This document shows, piece by piece, positions 7,708 to 16,190 of a DNA stretch of 64,000 nucleotides. Origin of the DNA: Roseovarius spongiae (GTDB lineage Bacteria; Pseudomonadota; Alphaproteobacteria; Rhodobacterales; Rhodobacteraceae); assembly GCF_003651245.1 (NCBI RefSeq), contig NZ_RAPE01000001.1, forward strand, positions 806,001-870,000, read 5' to 3'. How positions within the stretch are numbered: position 1 is the stretch's first letter; every line of letters starts with the position of its first letter. The notes beneath the pieces are model-generated. The model was not told where the DNA came from, did not search any database, and saw only the letters and a list, made by a program, of their open reading frames with translations. The position numbers were made by a program, and so were the translations under genes.

Positions 7708-8733
7708 ATGGATCCCCAGTGGATCCAGGCGATCCTGTCCGCCGTACCGGCGCCCCTGATCCTGGTCGGCGCGGATGACAGGATCGTCGCCGCAAACGCC
7801 GCCGGCGAGGCGATACTGGGACCGGGGCAGATCGGCCGTCATCATGCTCTCGCGTTGCGCCAGCCCGCGCTGCTCGCGGTGATCGAGGCGGCGCTCCATG
7901 CGGGCGCCCGCGCAGAGGCGCCCTACGTGATTCCCGGCCCCTCGCAGGAGGTGAGCTATCAGGTGACGGTCTCGCCGGTGCGCCTGGGGCAAATGCGCGG
8001 CGCGCTCTGCGCGTTCGAGGATATCACCGAGCAGGAACTGGTCGGCCAGTTCCGCCGCGATTTCGTCGCCAATGTCAGCCACGAATTGCGCACCCCGCTG
8101 ACCACGCTTGCCAGTTCCATCGAGACCCTGAAGGGCGCGGCGCGCGATGACCCGCCAGCCCGCGAGCGCTTTTTGTCGATCATGGAGCGCGAGGCGGCGC
8201 GAATGAGCCGCCTTGTCGCGGAATTGCTGTCGCTCTCGAAGGTCGAGGCGCAGGAACGGCAGCGGCCCACTGCGCCGGTCGATATCGCCGGCCTCGTCGA
8301 TGCCGCCGCCGCCAGCTTTCGCCCCGCCGCGACGGAGGCGGGGCTGCGGCTGGAAATCCTCGGCGCCGACGGCGCGCCGCGCATTCCGGGCGATGCCGAT
8401 CAGTTGACGCAGGTGTTGCAGAACCTCATCGAGAACGCGATCAAATACGGCGCGGCGGGGGACCGCGTCACCATCGCGCTCCACGCGCCAAACGATGAGC
8501 CGATGCTGCGTATCGACGTGATCGACGAAGGCGACGGGATCGAGCCGATGCACCTGCCGCGCCTGACCGAACGGTTCTACCGCATAGACGACCATCGCTC
8601 GCGCGAGAAGGGCGGCACGGGGCTGGGGCTGGCCATCGTCAAGCATATTGTCAGCCGTCACCGCGGCCGACTCGATATCGTCAGCGCGCCGGGCAAGGGC
8701 GCGCGCTTTTCGGTTTTCCTGCCGAAATCGTGA
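7708..8733 (+). CDS. phoR: Phosphate regulon sensor histidine kinase PhoR (no membrane anchor)
   Basis: Kinase partner of PhoB, about 341 residues. A PAS-like region covers residues 1-110, followed by the H box FVANVSHELRTPL (His near 125), N box NLIENAIKYG, then DEGDGIE and GTGLGLAIVKHI of the HATPase domain. No convincing transmembrane helix is present, unlike E. coli PhoR, so it is probably cytosolic and membrane-recruited. I chose the ATG at 7708; an ATG at 7681 would add nine residues and overlap arsC by 26 bp. It sits directly after arsC and before the Pho box. Confidence 0.88.
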   Translation: MDPQWIQAILSAVPAPLILVGADDRIVAANAAGEAILGPGQIGRHHALALRQPALLAVIEAALHAGARAEAPYVIPGPSQEVSYQVTVSPVRLGQMRGALCAFEDITEQELVGQFRRDFVANVSHELRTPLTTLASSIETLKGAARDDPPARERFLSIMEREAARMSRLVAELLSLSKVEAQERQRPTAPVDIAGLVDAAAASFRPAATEAGLRLEILGADGAPRIPGDADQLTQVLQNLIENAIKYGAAGDRVTIALHAPNDEPMLRIDVIDEGDGIEPMHLPRLTERFYRIDDHRSREKGGTGLGLAIVKHIVSRHRGRLDIVSAPGKGARFSVFLPKS

Positions 8734-8746
8734 CCGCGCGGGCGGG

Positions 8747-8790
8747 TTTCATCAAACTGTTACATGGGTGTCGCAAAACCGTAGCACCCG
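8747..8790 (+). promoter_or_regulatory. Four-unit tandem Pho box upstream of pstS
   Basis: Four 11-bp units run head to tail: TTTCATCAAAC, TGTTACATGGG, TGTCGCAAAAC, CGTAGCACCCG. Each begins with a degenerate TGTCACA-like heptamer plus 4 bp, the 7+4 architecture of PhoB sites. The second and third units form the best single Pho box (CTGTTACATGGGTGTCGC at 8757-8774). The array ends 64 bp before the pstS start. Confidence 0.75.
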
Positions 8791-8854
8791 GCGGGTAGAT
8801 CGGCGGTGCGGATCGTTCTGATGCGACCCGCCGCGACACAACAGGAGAAAATCC

Positions 8855-9868
8855 ATGTCCCGCTTGACGCTAACGACCTCTGTCCTCGCCATTCTCGCCG
8901 CCTCGGCCGCCACCGCGCGCGACCAGGTGCAGGTGGCGGGCTCGTCCACCGTGCTGCCCTACGCCACTATCGTCGCCGAGCTGTTCGGCGAGAATTTCGA
9001 TTTCCCGACGCCGGTGATCGAATCCGGCGGCTCCTCGGCAGGGCTCAAGAAATTCTGCGAAGGGGTGGGCGAGAACACCATCGATATCGCCAACGCCTCG
9101 CGCCGCATCAAGGAGGCCGAGATCGCCGCCTGCAAAGCTGCCGGGGTTTCGGACATCATCGAGGTGCGAATCGGCTATGACGGCATCGTCTTCGCCTCGG
9201 ACATCGACGGCGAGAGCTTCGCCTTCACCCCCGCCGACTGGTACAAGGCATTGGCCGCGGAAGTCGTTCGTGACGGCGAGCTGGCGCCCAATACCGCGAC
9301 GCTCTGGAGCGAGGTGAACGCCGATCTGCCCGCGCAGGAAATCATGGCTTTCGTGCCGGGGACCAAGCATGGCACGCGCGAAGTGTTCGACATCAAGGTG
9401 ATCGAACAGGGCTGCAAGGACAGCGGCGCGTCAGCCGAACTTGAGAGCCTCGGCATGGATGCGGACAAGCTCTGCACGTCGCTGCGCACCGATGGCCGCG
9501 CGGTCGAGATCGACGGCGACTATACCGAGACGCTGACCCGGATCGGCAGCAATCCGGACGGCATCGGCGTGTTCGGCCTGTCCTTCTACGAGAACAACAC
9601 CGCCGAACTGCAGGTGGCGACGATGAACGGCGTCGTCCCCTCGGCCGAGACCATAGCGTCGGGCGAATACCCGGTGTCGCGGCCGCTCTATTTTTACGCC
9701 AAGCAGGCGCATTTCGACATGACGCCCGGACTGAAGGAATTTGCCGAATTCTTCGTCTCGGACGATATCGCCGGCGCCGGCGGACCGTTGGCCGATTACG
9801 GGCTGGTGCCCGACCCGGACCTGGCCGAGACGCAGGCCGGGTTGGCGGAAGAGGCGTTGATGAACTGA
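8855..9868 (+). CDS. pstS: Phosphate ABC transporter, periplasmic phosphate-binding protein
   Basis: 337 residues with a signal peptide (MSRLTLTTSVLAILAASAATA) and the PstS phosphate-binding blocks VAGSSTVLPY, ESGGSSAGLKKFC and the later PGTKHGTREVF. It captures phosphate and passes it to PstC/PstA. A clear AGGAG ribosome site precedes the ATG, and the tandem Pho box lies upstream. A strong hairpin follows the stop, before pstC. Confidence 0.94.
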   Translation: MSRLTLTTSVLAILAASAATARDQVQVAGSSTVLPYATIVAELFGENFDFPTPVIESGGSSAGLKKFCEGVGENTIDIANASRRIKEAEIAACKAAGVSDIIEVRIGYDGIVFASDIDGESFAFTPADWYKALAAEVVRDGELAPNTATLWSEVNADLPAQEIMAFVPGTKHGTREVFDIKVIEQGCKDSGASAELESLGMDADKLCTSLRTDGRAVEIDGDYTETLTRIGSNPDGIGVFGLSFYENNTAELQVATMNGVVPSAETIASGEYPVSRPLYFYAKQAHFDMTPGLKEFAEFFVSDDIAGAGGPLADYGLVPDPDLAETQAGLAEEALMN

Positions 9869-9884
9869 TCCGCCGCGCCAATTG

Positions 9885-9912
9885 GGGCGATCCGGTTTCG
9901 GCCGGGTCGCCC
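9885..9912 (+). terminator. Intercistronic hairpin between pstS and pstC
   Basis: Arms GGGCGATCCGG (9885-9895) and CCGGGTCGCCC (9902-9912) pair over 11 bp with one T-G wobble and a 6-nt loop. It begins 16 nt after the pstS stop. No T-run follows, so it is more likely a stabilising or attenuating hairpin than a full terminator. Comparable hairpins follow sitA, the pot-like binding protein and the BMP protein. Confidence 0.6.
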
Positions 9913-9935
9913 GCTTCACCCGCACCGGAGTTCCC

Positions 9936-11120
9936 ATGACCGCGACCTGGATCCTGCTCATCCTGCTCATCATCGCTGCCGCGAGCTTTTTCTTGGGCCG
10001 CGCGCGCGCCATTGCCTGCGCGGGCGGCGACAGTCGCGCGCTGCATTCTCTGCCCGGTCACTACAGCTGGGCGACTGTTCTGGTCACCTTGCTTCCGGCG
10101 CTGCTGCTGCTTGCGCTGCTGGAAATCTCGGCGGCGCTGACACCCGCCGGCACGCTTGCCGTGGTGATCCTGGCGCTCGCCGCCCTCGCGTGGTCCCTGC
10201 GCCGCATCACCCCCGTTTTCCGCGCCCGCGCCACGGTCGAGCGCGGGGTGCTAGCTCTGCTGATCCTTGCCGCCTGCGTCGCGATCGCCACTACGGCGGG
10301 CATCGTTCTCTCCATGCTGTTCGAGACGCTGAATTTCTTTGTCCAGTACGATTGGCGTGAGTTTTTCCTCTCGGCCACCTGGGCGCCGCGGTTTCAGGGC
10401 GGGTCCGAGCTGGGCTTCCTGCCGCTGCTCTGGGGCACGCTCTATATCAGCCTCATCGCGCTCATCTTCGCGGTGCCGGTGGGGCTCTTCGCAGCAATCT
10501 ACATGGCTGAATATGCCGGCCGCCGCATCCGCGCCGTCGTGAAGCCGGGCATCGAAATCCTGGCGGGCATCCCCACCATCGTCTATGGCCTCTTTGCGCT
10601 GATCACCGTAGGGCCGCTGCTGCGCGACTACTTCGCGCAGCCTCTCGGGCTGGGGGCGAGCGGATCGTCGGTGATGACCGCGGGGCTCGTCATGGGGATC
10701 ATGCTGATCCCGTTCGTGTCGTCCCTCTCTGACGACATCATCGCGCAGGTGCCGCAATCGCTGCGCGACGGATCGCTCGGTCTCGGCGCGACGCGGTCCG
10801 AGACGATCCGCCAGGTGATCCTGCCGGCCGCCTTGCCCGGCATCGTCGGCGCCGTGCTGCTGGCCGCCAGCCGCGCCATCGGCGAAACGATGATCGTGGT
10901 CCTCGGGGCCGGGGCCGCCGCGAAACTCAGCCTCAACCCGTTCGAGGCGATGACCACCATCACCGTCAAGATCGTCAGCCAACTGACCGGCGACAGCGAT
11001 TTCGCCGCGCCCGAAACCCTCGTGGCCTTTGCGCTCGGGCTGACGCTGTTCGCCATAACGCTGTGCCTCAACGTGCTGGCGCTGGCCATCGTGCGCAAAT
11101 ACAGGGAGCAATACGAATGA
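9936..11120 (+). CDS. pstC: Phosphate ABC transporter permease PstC
   Basis: 394 residues from the ATG at 9936 (GGAG upstream); an in-frame TTG at 9882 would overlap the hairpin and is less likely. It has an extra N-terminal membrane block, then the permease core with the EAA-like loop (IAQVPQSLRDGSLGLGATRSETIRQVILPAALPGIV) that contacts PstB. Its stop overlaps the pstA ATG by 4 bp. Confidence 0.93.
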   Translation: MTATWILLILLIIAAASFFLGRARAIACAGGDSRALHSLPGHYSWATVLVTLLPALLLLALLEISAALTPAGTLAVVILALAALAWSLRRITPVFRARATVERGVLALLILAACVAIATTAGIVLSMLFETLNFFVQYDWREFFLSATWAPRFQGGSELGFLPLLWGTLYISLIALIFAVPVGLFAAIYMAEYAGRRIRAVVKPGIEILAGIPTIVYGLFALITVGPLLRDYFAQPLGLGASGSSVMTAGLVMGIMLIPFVSSLSDDIIAQVPQSLRDGSLGLGATRSETIRQVILPAALPGIVGAVLLAASRAIGETMIVVLGAGAAAKLSLNPFEAMTTITVKIVSQLTGDSDFAAPETLVAFALGLTLFAITLCLNVLALAIVRKYREQYE

Positions 11121-12451
11121 GCGATCAAGCGGCCGCGCGCCCGACATCCCTGCTGAACCGCGGCGATCACACCGCCCGGCGTCACGCCGCCGAGGCCCGG
11201 TTCCGCGCCTGCGGCCTCGGCGCGATCCTGATCGGCCTCGCCGCGCTGGCGATGCTGCTGACCTCGGTCCTTGGGTCCGGCCTCGGCGCGTTTCGCCAGA
11301 CCTATATCCATCTTCCGATCCACCTCGATGCGGCGGCGCTGGACAAATCCGGCGACCGCGACCCCGAGGTGCTGAAGAAGGTCACGACGATCGGCTATCG
11401 CAAGGTAATCGACGCGGCCCTCGTTGAGGCCGTGGCGCAGGCGGGCATCGTCATTCCCGGGCTGACCGAGGACGACAGCGCCGGCATCATCTCGCGCGAG
11501 GCGCCGGCACAGGTGCGCGATATGGCGCTGTCCGATCCCGACCTGATCGGCGAGACGATCCAGGTTCGGATCCTCGCCGATGGCCGGATCGACGGCTACC
11601 TGAAAGGCCGCGTATCTGCCGAGTCGGCCGCGCGCGACAGCAACGTCTCTCTCGCGCAGTTGCAACTGGCCGATGCGATGGTGGAGCGGGGGCTGCTGTC
11701 GCTCGATTTTAACGCCGCGTTTTTGACCGCCCCCGATGCATCGGACCAGCGGCCCGAGGCGGCGGGGCTGGGGGTCGCCATCCTCGGGTCGGCCTACATG
11801 ATGCTGATCGTGCTGGCGCTGGCGCTGCCCATCGGCGTCGCCGCCTCGATCTACCTCGAGGAATTCGCGCCGAAAAACCGGCTGACCGACCTGATCGAGG
11901 TGAACGTCGCCAACCTCGCCGCCGTGCCGTCCATCGTCTTCGGCATCCTGGGCCTTGCGATCTTCATCAATTTCGCGGGCCTGCCGCAATCGGCGCCGGT
12001 GGTGGGCGGGCTGGTCCTGACGCTGATGACCCTGCCGACCATCATCATCGCCACCCGCGCCAGCCTCAAGGCCGTGCCGCCCTCGATCCGCGAGGCGGCG
12101 CTGGGGTTGGGCGCGTCCCGGATGCAGGCAGTGTTCCACCATGTCCTGCCGCTGGCCGCGCCCGGCATCCTGACCGGCGCGATCCTCGGTCTGGCGCAGG
12201 CGCTGGGAGAAACCGCGCCGCTCTTGCTGATCGGCATGGTCGCCTTCGTGCGCGAGTATCCGGGCGCCCCGCCCGAGGGGTTCTTCGATCCCGCCTCCGC
12301 GCTGCCGGTGCAGATCTTCAACTGGACCCAGCGCGCCGATCCCGCCTTTGTCGAGCGCGCATCGGGCGCGATCATCGTGCTGCTCGCCTTCCTTCTCGTC
12401 ATGAACGCCGCGGCCATCCTGCTGCGCCGCCGTTTCGAACGCCGCTGGTAA
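11117..12451 (+). CDS. pstA: Phosphate ABC transporter permease PstA with long N-terminal domain
   Basis: 444 residues, about 150 more than E. coli PstA. The added N-terminal half follows a first membrane helix and appears soluble (residues about 60-210), matching the DUF3333 region seen in many alphaproteobacterial PstA proteins. The permease core carries the EAA loop (PPSIREAALGLGASRMQAVFHHVLPLAAPGIL). The ATG overlaps the pstC stop. Confidence 0.92.
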   Translation: MSDQAAARPTSLLNRGDHTARRHAAEARFRACGLGAILIGLAALAMLLTSVLGSGLGAFRQTYIHLPIHLDAAALDKSGDRDPEVLKKVTTIGYRKVIDAALVEAVAQAGIVIPGLTEDDSAGIISREAPAQVRDMALSDPDLIGETIQVRILADGRIDGYLKGRVSAESAARDSNVSLAQLQLADAMVERGLLSLDFNAAFLTAPDASDQRPEAAGLGVAILGSAYMMLIVLALALPIGVAASIYLEEFAPKNRLTDLIEVNVANLAAVPSIVFGILGLAIFINFAGLPQSAPVVGGLVLTLMTLPTIIIATRASLKAVPPSIREAALGLGASRMQAVFHHVLPLAAPGILTGAILGLAQALGETAPLLLIGMVAFVREYPGAPPEGFFDPASALPVQIFNWTQRADPAFVERASGAIIVLLAFLLVMNAAAILLRRRFERRW

Positions 12452-12463
12452 AGGACCACCCCC

Positions 12464-13258
12464 ATGAAAGACACGCTGACAGAAACGCCGGCCGCCGCCG
12501 ACACCGCCAAGATCGCCACGCGCGACCTGCAGGTGCATTACGGCGACACGCACGCGCTCCGCGACGTCGATGTCGACATTCCAGACCGCACGGTGACGGC
12601 CCTGATCGGGCCGTCGGGCTGCGGGAAGTCCACCTTCCTGCGCTGCCTCAACCGGATGAACGACACGATCCCCGCCGCCCGCGTGACGGGCGAGATCCGC
12701 ATCGACGGCGAGGATATCCACGATCCGCGCATCGATCCGGTGCAATTGCGCGCCAAGGTCGGCATGGTGTTCCAGAAGCCCAACCCGTTCCCCAAGTCGA
12801 TCCGCGACAACGTCGCCTACGGTCCCAGGATCCACGGCCTGACCCGCACGCGGGCCGAACTGGACGAGGTGGTGGAGAAATCCCTGCGTCGCGCCGCGCT
12901 CTGGGACGAGGTCAAGGACCGGCTCGATGCCCTGGCGACCGGTCTCTCGGGCGGGCAGCAGCAGCGGCTCTGCATCGCGCGGACCATCGCCACCTCACCC
13001 GAGATCCTGCTGATGGACGAGCCCTGCTCGGCGCTCGACCCCATCGCCACGGCCCAGATCGAAGAGCTGATCGACGATCTGCGCAGTCGCTTCGCCGTGG
13101 TGATCGTCACCCATTCCATGCAGCAGGCCGCCCGCGTCAGCCAGCGCACGGCGTTCTTTCACCTGGGCCGCATGGTGGAATACGGCGATACGGGCGCGCT
13201 CTTTACAAACCCCGCCGATCCGCGCACGGAAAGCTATATCACCGGCCGCATCGGCTGA
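12464..13258 (+). CDS. pstB: Phosphate ABC transporter ATPase PstB
   Basis: 264-residue cytosolic ATPase. Walker [10 protein letters not shown], the family block [13 protein letters not shown], signature [16 protein letters not shown] and Walker [14 protein letters not shown] are all intact. It lies 12 bp after pstA and 11 bp before phoU. Confidence 0.95.
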   Translation: MKDTLTETPAAADTAKIATRDLQVHYGDTHALRDVDVDIPDRTVTALIGPSGCGKSTFLRCLNRMNDTIPAARVTGEIRIDGEDIHDPRIDPVQLRAKVGMVFQKPNPFPKSIRDNVAYGPRIHGLTRTRAELDEVVEKSLRRAALWDEVKDRLDALATGLSGGQQQRLCIARTIATSPEILLMDEPCSALDPIATAQIEELIDDLRSRFAVVIVTHSMQQAARVSQRTAFFHLGRMVEYGDTGALFTNPADPRTESYITGRIG

Positions 13259-13269
13259 AGGACGACAAA

Positions 13270-13989
13270 ATGACCAGCAAGAACCACATCGCCACCGCCT
13301 TCGACCGCGACCTCGAGGCCATCCAGGCCATGATCACCCGCATGGGCGGGCTTGTCGAGGCCGCCATTCTGGACGCTGTCCGCGCGCTGGAAACCCGCGA
13401 CGTCGACCTGGCGGGCCGGGTGCGCCGCGGCGACGCCGAGATCGACGCGCTCGAAGAGCGGATCAACATCGAGGCCGCCCGCCTGATCGCGCTGCGCGCG
13501 CCCACCGCGGCCGATCTGCGCACCGTGCTGAGCGCGATGAAGATCGCCGCCGCGCTGGAACGCTGCGGCGACTATGCCAAGAATCTCGCCAAACGCTCGG
13601 ACGTGCTGTCCTGCATGCCGCCAGTCGAGGGCGCGACAGGCTCGATCCGCCGCATGGGCAAGGCGGTGCAGCTGCAACTGAAACAGGTGCTCGACGCCTA
13701 TATCCACCGCGACGCGGACCTGGCGGAAGAGGTGCGGCAGGGCGATCACGAGGTGGACCAGATGTATAACACGCTCTTCCGCGAATTCCTGACCCACATG
13801 ATGGAGGATCCGAGCAACATCTCGGCCTGCATGCATCTGCATTTCATCGCCAAGAACATCGAGCGCGTCGGCGATCACGCCACCGCCATGGCCGAGCAGG
13901 TGATCTATCTCGCGACCGGCGCGCTGCCGGACGGCGACCGACCCAAGGCCGACAATACCGCCAGCACGGGCGGCGTGGCGCGACGATGA
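13270..13989 (+). CDS. phoU: Phosphate signalling protein PhoU
   Basis: 239-residue all-helical protein that links Pst transport state to PhoR and holds the Pho regulon off when phosphate is plentiful. Two PhoU repeats are visible, each with the acidic metal-binding helix motif (ALERCGDYAKNLAKR and KNIERVGDHATAMAEQ). Its stop overlaps the phoB start by 4 bp. Confidence 0.94.
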   Translation: MTSKNHIATAFDRDLEAIQAMITRMGGLVEAAILDAVRALETRDVDLAGRVRRGDAEIDALEERINIEAARLIALRAPTAADLRTVLSAMKIAAALERCGDYAKNLAKRSDVLSCMPPVEGATGSIRRMGKAVQLQLKQVLDAYIHRDADLAEEVRQGDHEVDQMYNTLFREFLTHMMEDPSNISACMHLHFIAKNIERVGDHATAMAEQVIYLATGALPDGDRPKADNTASTGGVARR

Positions 13990-14669
13990 ACCGTCCCCTG
14001 ATCCTGCTGGTCGAGGATGAGGCCGCCCAACGCGAGGTGATCGGTTACAACCTCACCGCCGAAGGCTACCGCGTGCGCGAGGCGCATGACGGCGAAGAGG
14101 CGATGCTGTTGGTGGATGAGGATCCGCCCGACCTCATCATCCTGGACTGGATGATGCCGAAGCTGTCGGGGATCGAGGTCTGCCGCCGCCTGAAGGCCCG
14201 GCGCGAAACGCGAGGCATCCCCGTCATAATGCTCTCGGCCCGCTCGGACGAGCCCGACCTTGTCCGGGGGCTGGAAACCGGCGCCGACGATTACGTGGTG
14301 AAACCATATTCCGTCGCCGAACTCATGGCTCGCGTACGCGCGAACCTGCGGCGGGTGCGACCCCTGGCCGCCGGAGCCTTGCTGGAGTTCGAGGATATCC
14401 GGCTCGACGGCGAAACCCACCGCGTCACCCGGGCGGGCAAGGAGGTGACCCTCGGCCCTACCGAGTACCGCCTGCTCGCATGCCTGATGGAAAAACCCGG
14501 ACGTGTGCTCAGCCGCGAGCAACTGCTGGATCGGGTGTGGGGCCGCGACATCCATGTCGAAACCCGCACCGTCGATGTCCATGTCGGCCGCCTGCGCAAG
14601 ACGCTGCGCCAGCACGGCGGCGACGATCCGGTGCGGACCGTGCGCGGCGCCGGCTACGCCCTCGGCTGA
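13986..14669 (+). CDS. phoB: Phosphate regulon response regulator PhoB
   Basis: 227-residue OmpR/PhoB-class regulator. The receiver domain has the acidic pair at residues 11-12, the phospho-acceptor Asp54 (IILDWMMPKLSG) and the conserved Lys in VVKPYS. The winged-helix domain follows (GPTEYRLLACLMEKPGRVLSREQLLDRVWG). It should bind the tandem Pho box upstream of pstS. The ATG overlaps phoU, and the gene converges with the rhomboid gene 16 bp on. Confidence 0.95.
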   Translation: MNRPLILLVEDEAAQREVIGYNLTAEGYRVREAHDGEEAMLLVDEDPPDLIILDWMMPKLSGIEVCRRLKARRETRGIPVIMLSARSDEPDLVRGLETGADDYVVKPYSVAELMARVRANLRRVRPLAAGALLEFEDIRLDGETHRVTRAGKEVTLGPTEYRLLACLMEKPGRVLSREQLLDRVWGRDIHVETRTVDVHVGRLRKTLRQHGGDDPVRTVRGAGYALG

Positions 14670-14685
14670 CGCGACGCGGCCACGC

Positions 14686-15366
14686 TCACCGCCGCGCGAA
14701 GCTCTGCCCAGCGAGCCATCCGGCGATCCACCCGCCAAGATGCGCCTCCCACGCGAGCCCGCCCGAAAGGATCGCGAACAGCGCGATATTGGCCGCGATC
14801 AGCCCCAGTATCGCCGTGAGGATGGGCTGCAGCGACAGCCCCGCGCGCCGGCGCATCCGGTAATCCATCGCCTGCCACAGCCCGATCAGGCCAAAGACCG
14901 CGCCCGACGCGCCGATCATCGGCGCGGGGCTGGACGACAGCAGCCCGAAACACGCCCCGCCCGCGACCGCCGACAGGAACAGCACCAGCAATGTCCGCAC
15001 GGCCCCGAAATGGGCCGACAGGAATTTTCCCAGCGACAGGAGCACGACGCTGTTCAACGCCAGATGCGCGAACCCGCCATGCAGAAAGGCGTGGGTGATG
15101 AACATCACGGCGGTCTGCCCCGGATAGATCGGCGGCGCCGCTCCCGCGAAAAGCGGCTGCCAGAACGCGCCCAGCGCAAACACGCGCCAGCGCAGGCTTG
15201 GCAACCCGAAAACGCCGGAATCCGCAAGGCTCAGGGCCAGCTCGATCAGCGCCATGATGCCGACCAGCCACCACAAGAACGCCGGCGCCCCGGCCTCCTG
15301 CGCCGAGGGGGTGAATCGGCGATTTCGTGGAGAAGTAAGTTTCATGATTGCGAGATAAGTCCTCAT
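14686..15366 (-). CDS. Rhomboid-family intramembrane serine protease
   Basis: 226-residue membrane protein with about six hydrophobic segments. The catalytic pair is visible: Ser154 in GASGAVFG and His209 in EAHLGGWIAGWLAG. The oxyanion-side motif HGGFAHLALNSVVLL is also present. It should cleave transmembrane substrates within the inner membrane; the substrate is unknown. The start may be the ATG at 15366 or one seven codons later. Confidence 0.88.
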   Translation of the reverse strand: MRTYLAIMKLTSPRNRRFTPSAQEAGAPAFLWWLVGIMALIELALSLADSGVFGLPSLRWRVFALGAFWQPLFAGAAPPIYPGQTAVMFITHAFLHGGFAHLALNSVVLLSLGKFLSAHFGAVRTLLVLFLSAVAGGACFGLLSSSPAPMIGASGAVFGLIGLWQAMDYRMRRRAGLSLQPILTAILGLIAANIALFAILSGGLAWEAHLGGWIAGWLAGQSFARR

Positions 15367-15491
15367 AGCGAGAGGACCAAGGACGAACTGTGGGTTCTCA
15401 GCTTGTAGCCGTTTTAATCAGGCTTTGCCTCGCGAGCGGCGCAAGCAAGCGTAACGGGCGGGTGTTGAACAGAGTCTCCTTGCAGTCGAAC

Positions 15492-15947
15492 TCAGTTCAG
15501 CGTCGCGTCGAATTCGATGAGGCTGCGCCCGTCCTCGGCGCCGGGGGCGGCGATGATCTTGGCGTTGAAGATGTCGGGACCGGTGAACTCTATCGATGGC
15601 TCGAGCATGTCCTCGGCGCCCTGCGCGACGGTGTAGCCGTTGGTGTCCAGGCTTTCCTTCCACTCTGCAAACAGCGCATCGACATCTGCGCCCGTCGTGA
15701 TCGAGAGCAGCCGGATGCTCGACCCCACAGAGCGGTTCGTGACGACCTCCGCATCTTCCGGAATCGCGAGCGCGTCGGGGATCCAGTCCTGCAGCTTCTC
15801 GTCAGCATAGACGACCGCGGAGGCCGCGATCACGAGCCAGGCGGCGATGAGTATGTCCCGCACCGGAAGGCGCGCGATCAACGCGCGCAACCTCGTGGTT
15901 GCGGGGATAGTGGGGCAGGGCGCGGGCGGGCAAGTCATGGCTGTCAT
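15492..15947 (-). CDS. Hypothetical membrane-anchored periplasmic protein
   Basis: About 151 residues from the ATG at 15947. One hydrophobic segment (DILIAAWLVIAASAVVYA, residues about 30-48) is followed by an acidic soluble domain, so it is probably anchored with the C-terminus in the periplasm. I recognise no family. The frame shows normal coding bias for this genome. The start is uncertain because no strong ribosome site is seen and a longer frame extends to 16082. Confidence 0.55.
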   Translation of the reverse strand: MTAMTCPPAPCPTIPATTRLRALIARLPVRDILIAAWLVIAASAVVYADEKLQDWIPDALAIPEDAEVVTNRSVGSSIRLLSITTGADVDALFAEWKESLDTNGYTVAQGAEDMLEPSIEFTGPDIFNAKIIAAPGAEDGRSLIEFDATLN

Positions 15948-16190
15948 GAAGCGGAAGTTATCGCAGGGGATGGGATGTTCAAGCGCGCCGGCGCATATTC
16001 GCCGGCGAGTCTCGCAACCGCATCGTCCCGCCCGGTCGGACGTGCTGTTTCGACGGATCAGGTTGGCCGCGGCGTATTGCAAGGCGCTGTCCGATTCGGC
16101 GTTTGCCTACGGTTTCGCGCCGTCCTAATGTGCCCGAAAATCCGTCACCGCATGGCGCGGCGAAAAGTGATGCACACCAAGAGAGACACC

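Noticed and set aside
10628..12835. 735-codon minus-strand open frame opposite pstC-pstA-pstB
   Set aside because: It spans three well-supported genes in antisense, has charged low-complexity composition and matches nothing.
15390..16190. Very long open frame upstream of the FAD oxidoreductase, suggesting a fusion protein
   Set aside because: The upstream 267 codons overlap the opposite-strand hypothetical gene, show no domain, and the Rossmann motif starts right after the ATG at 16191.
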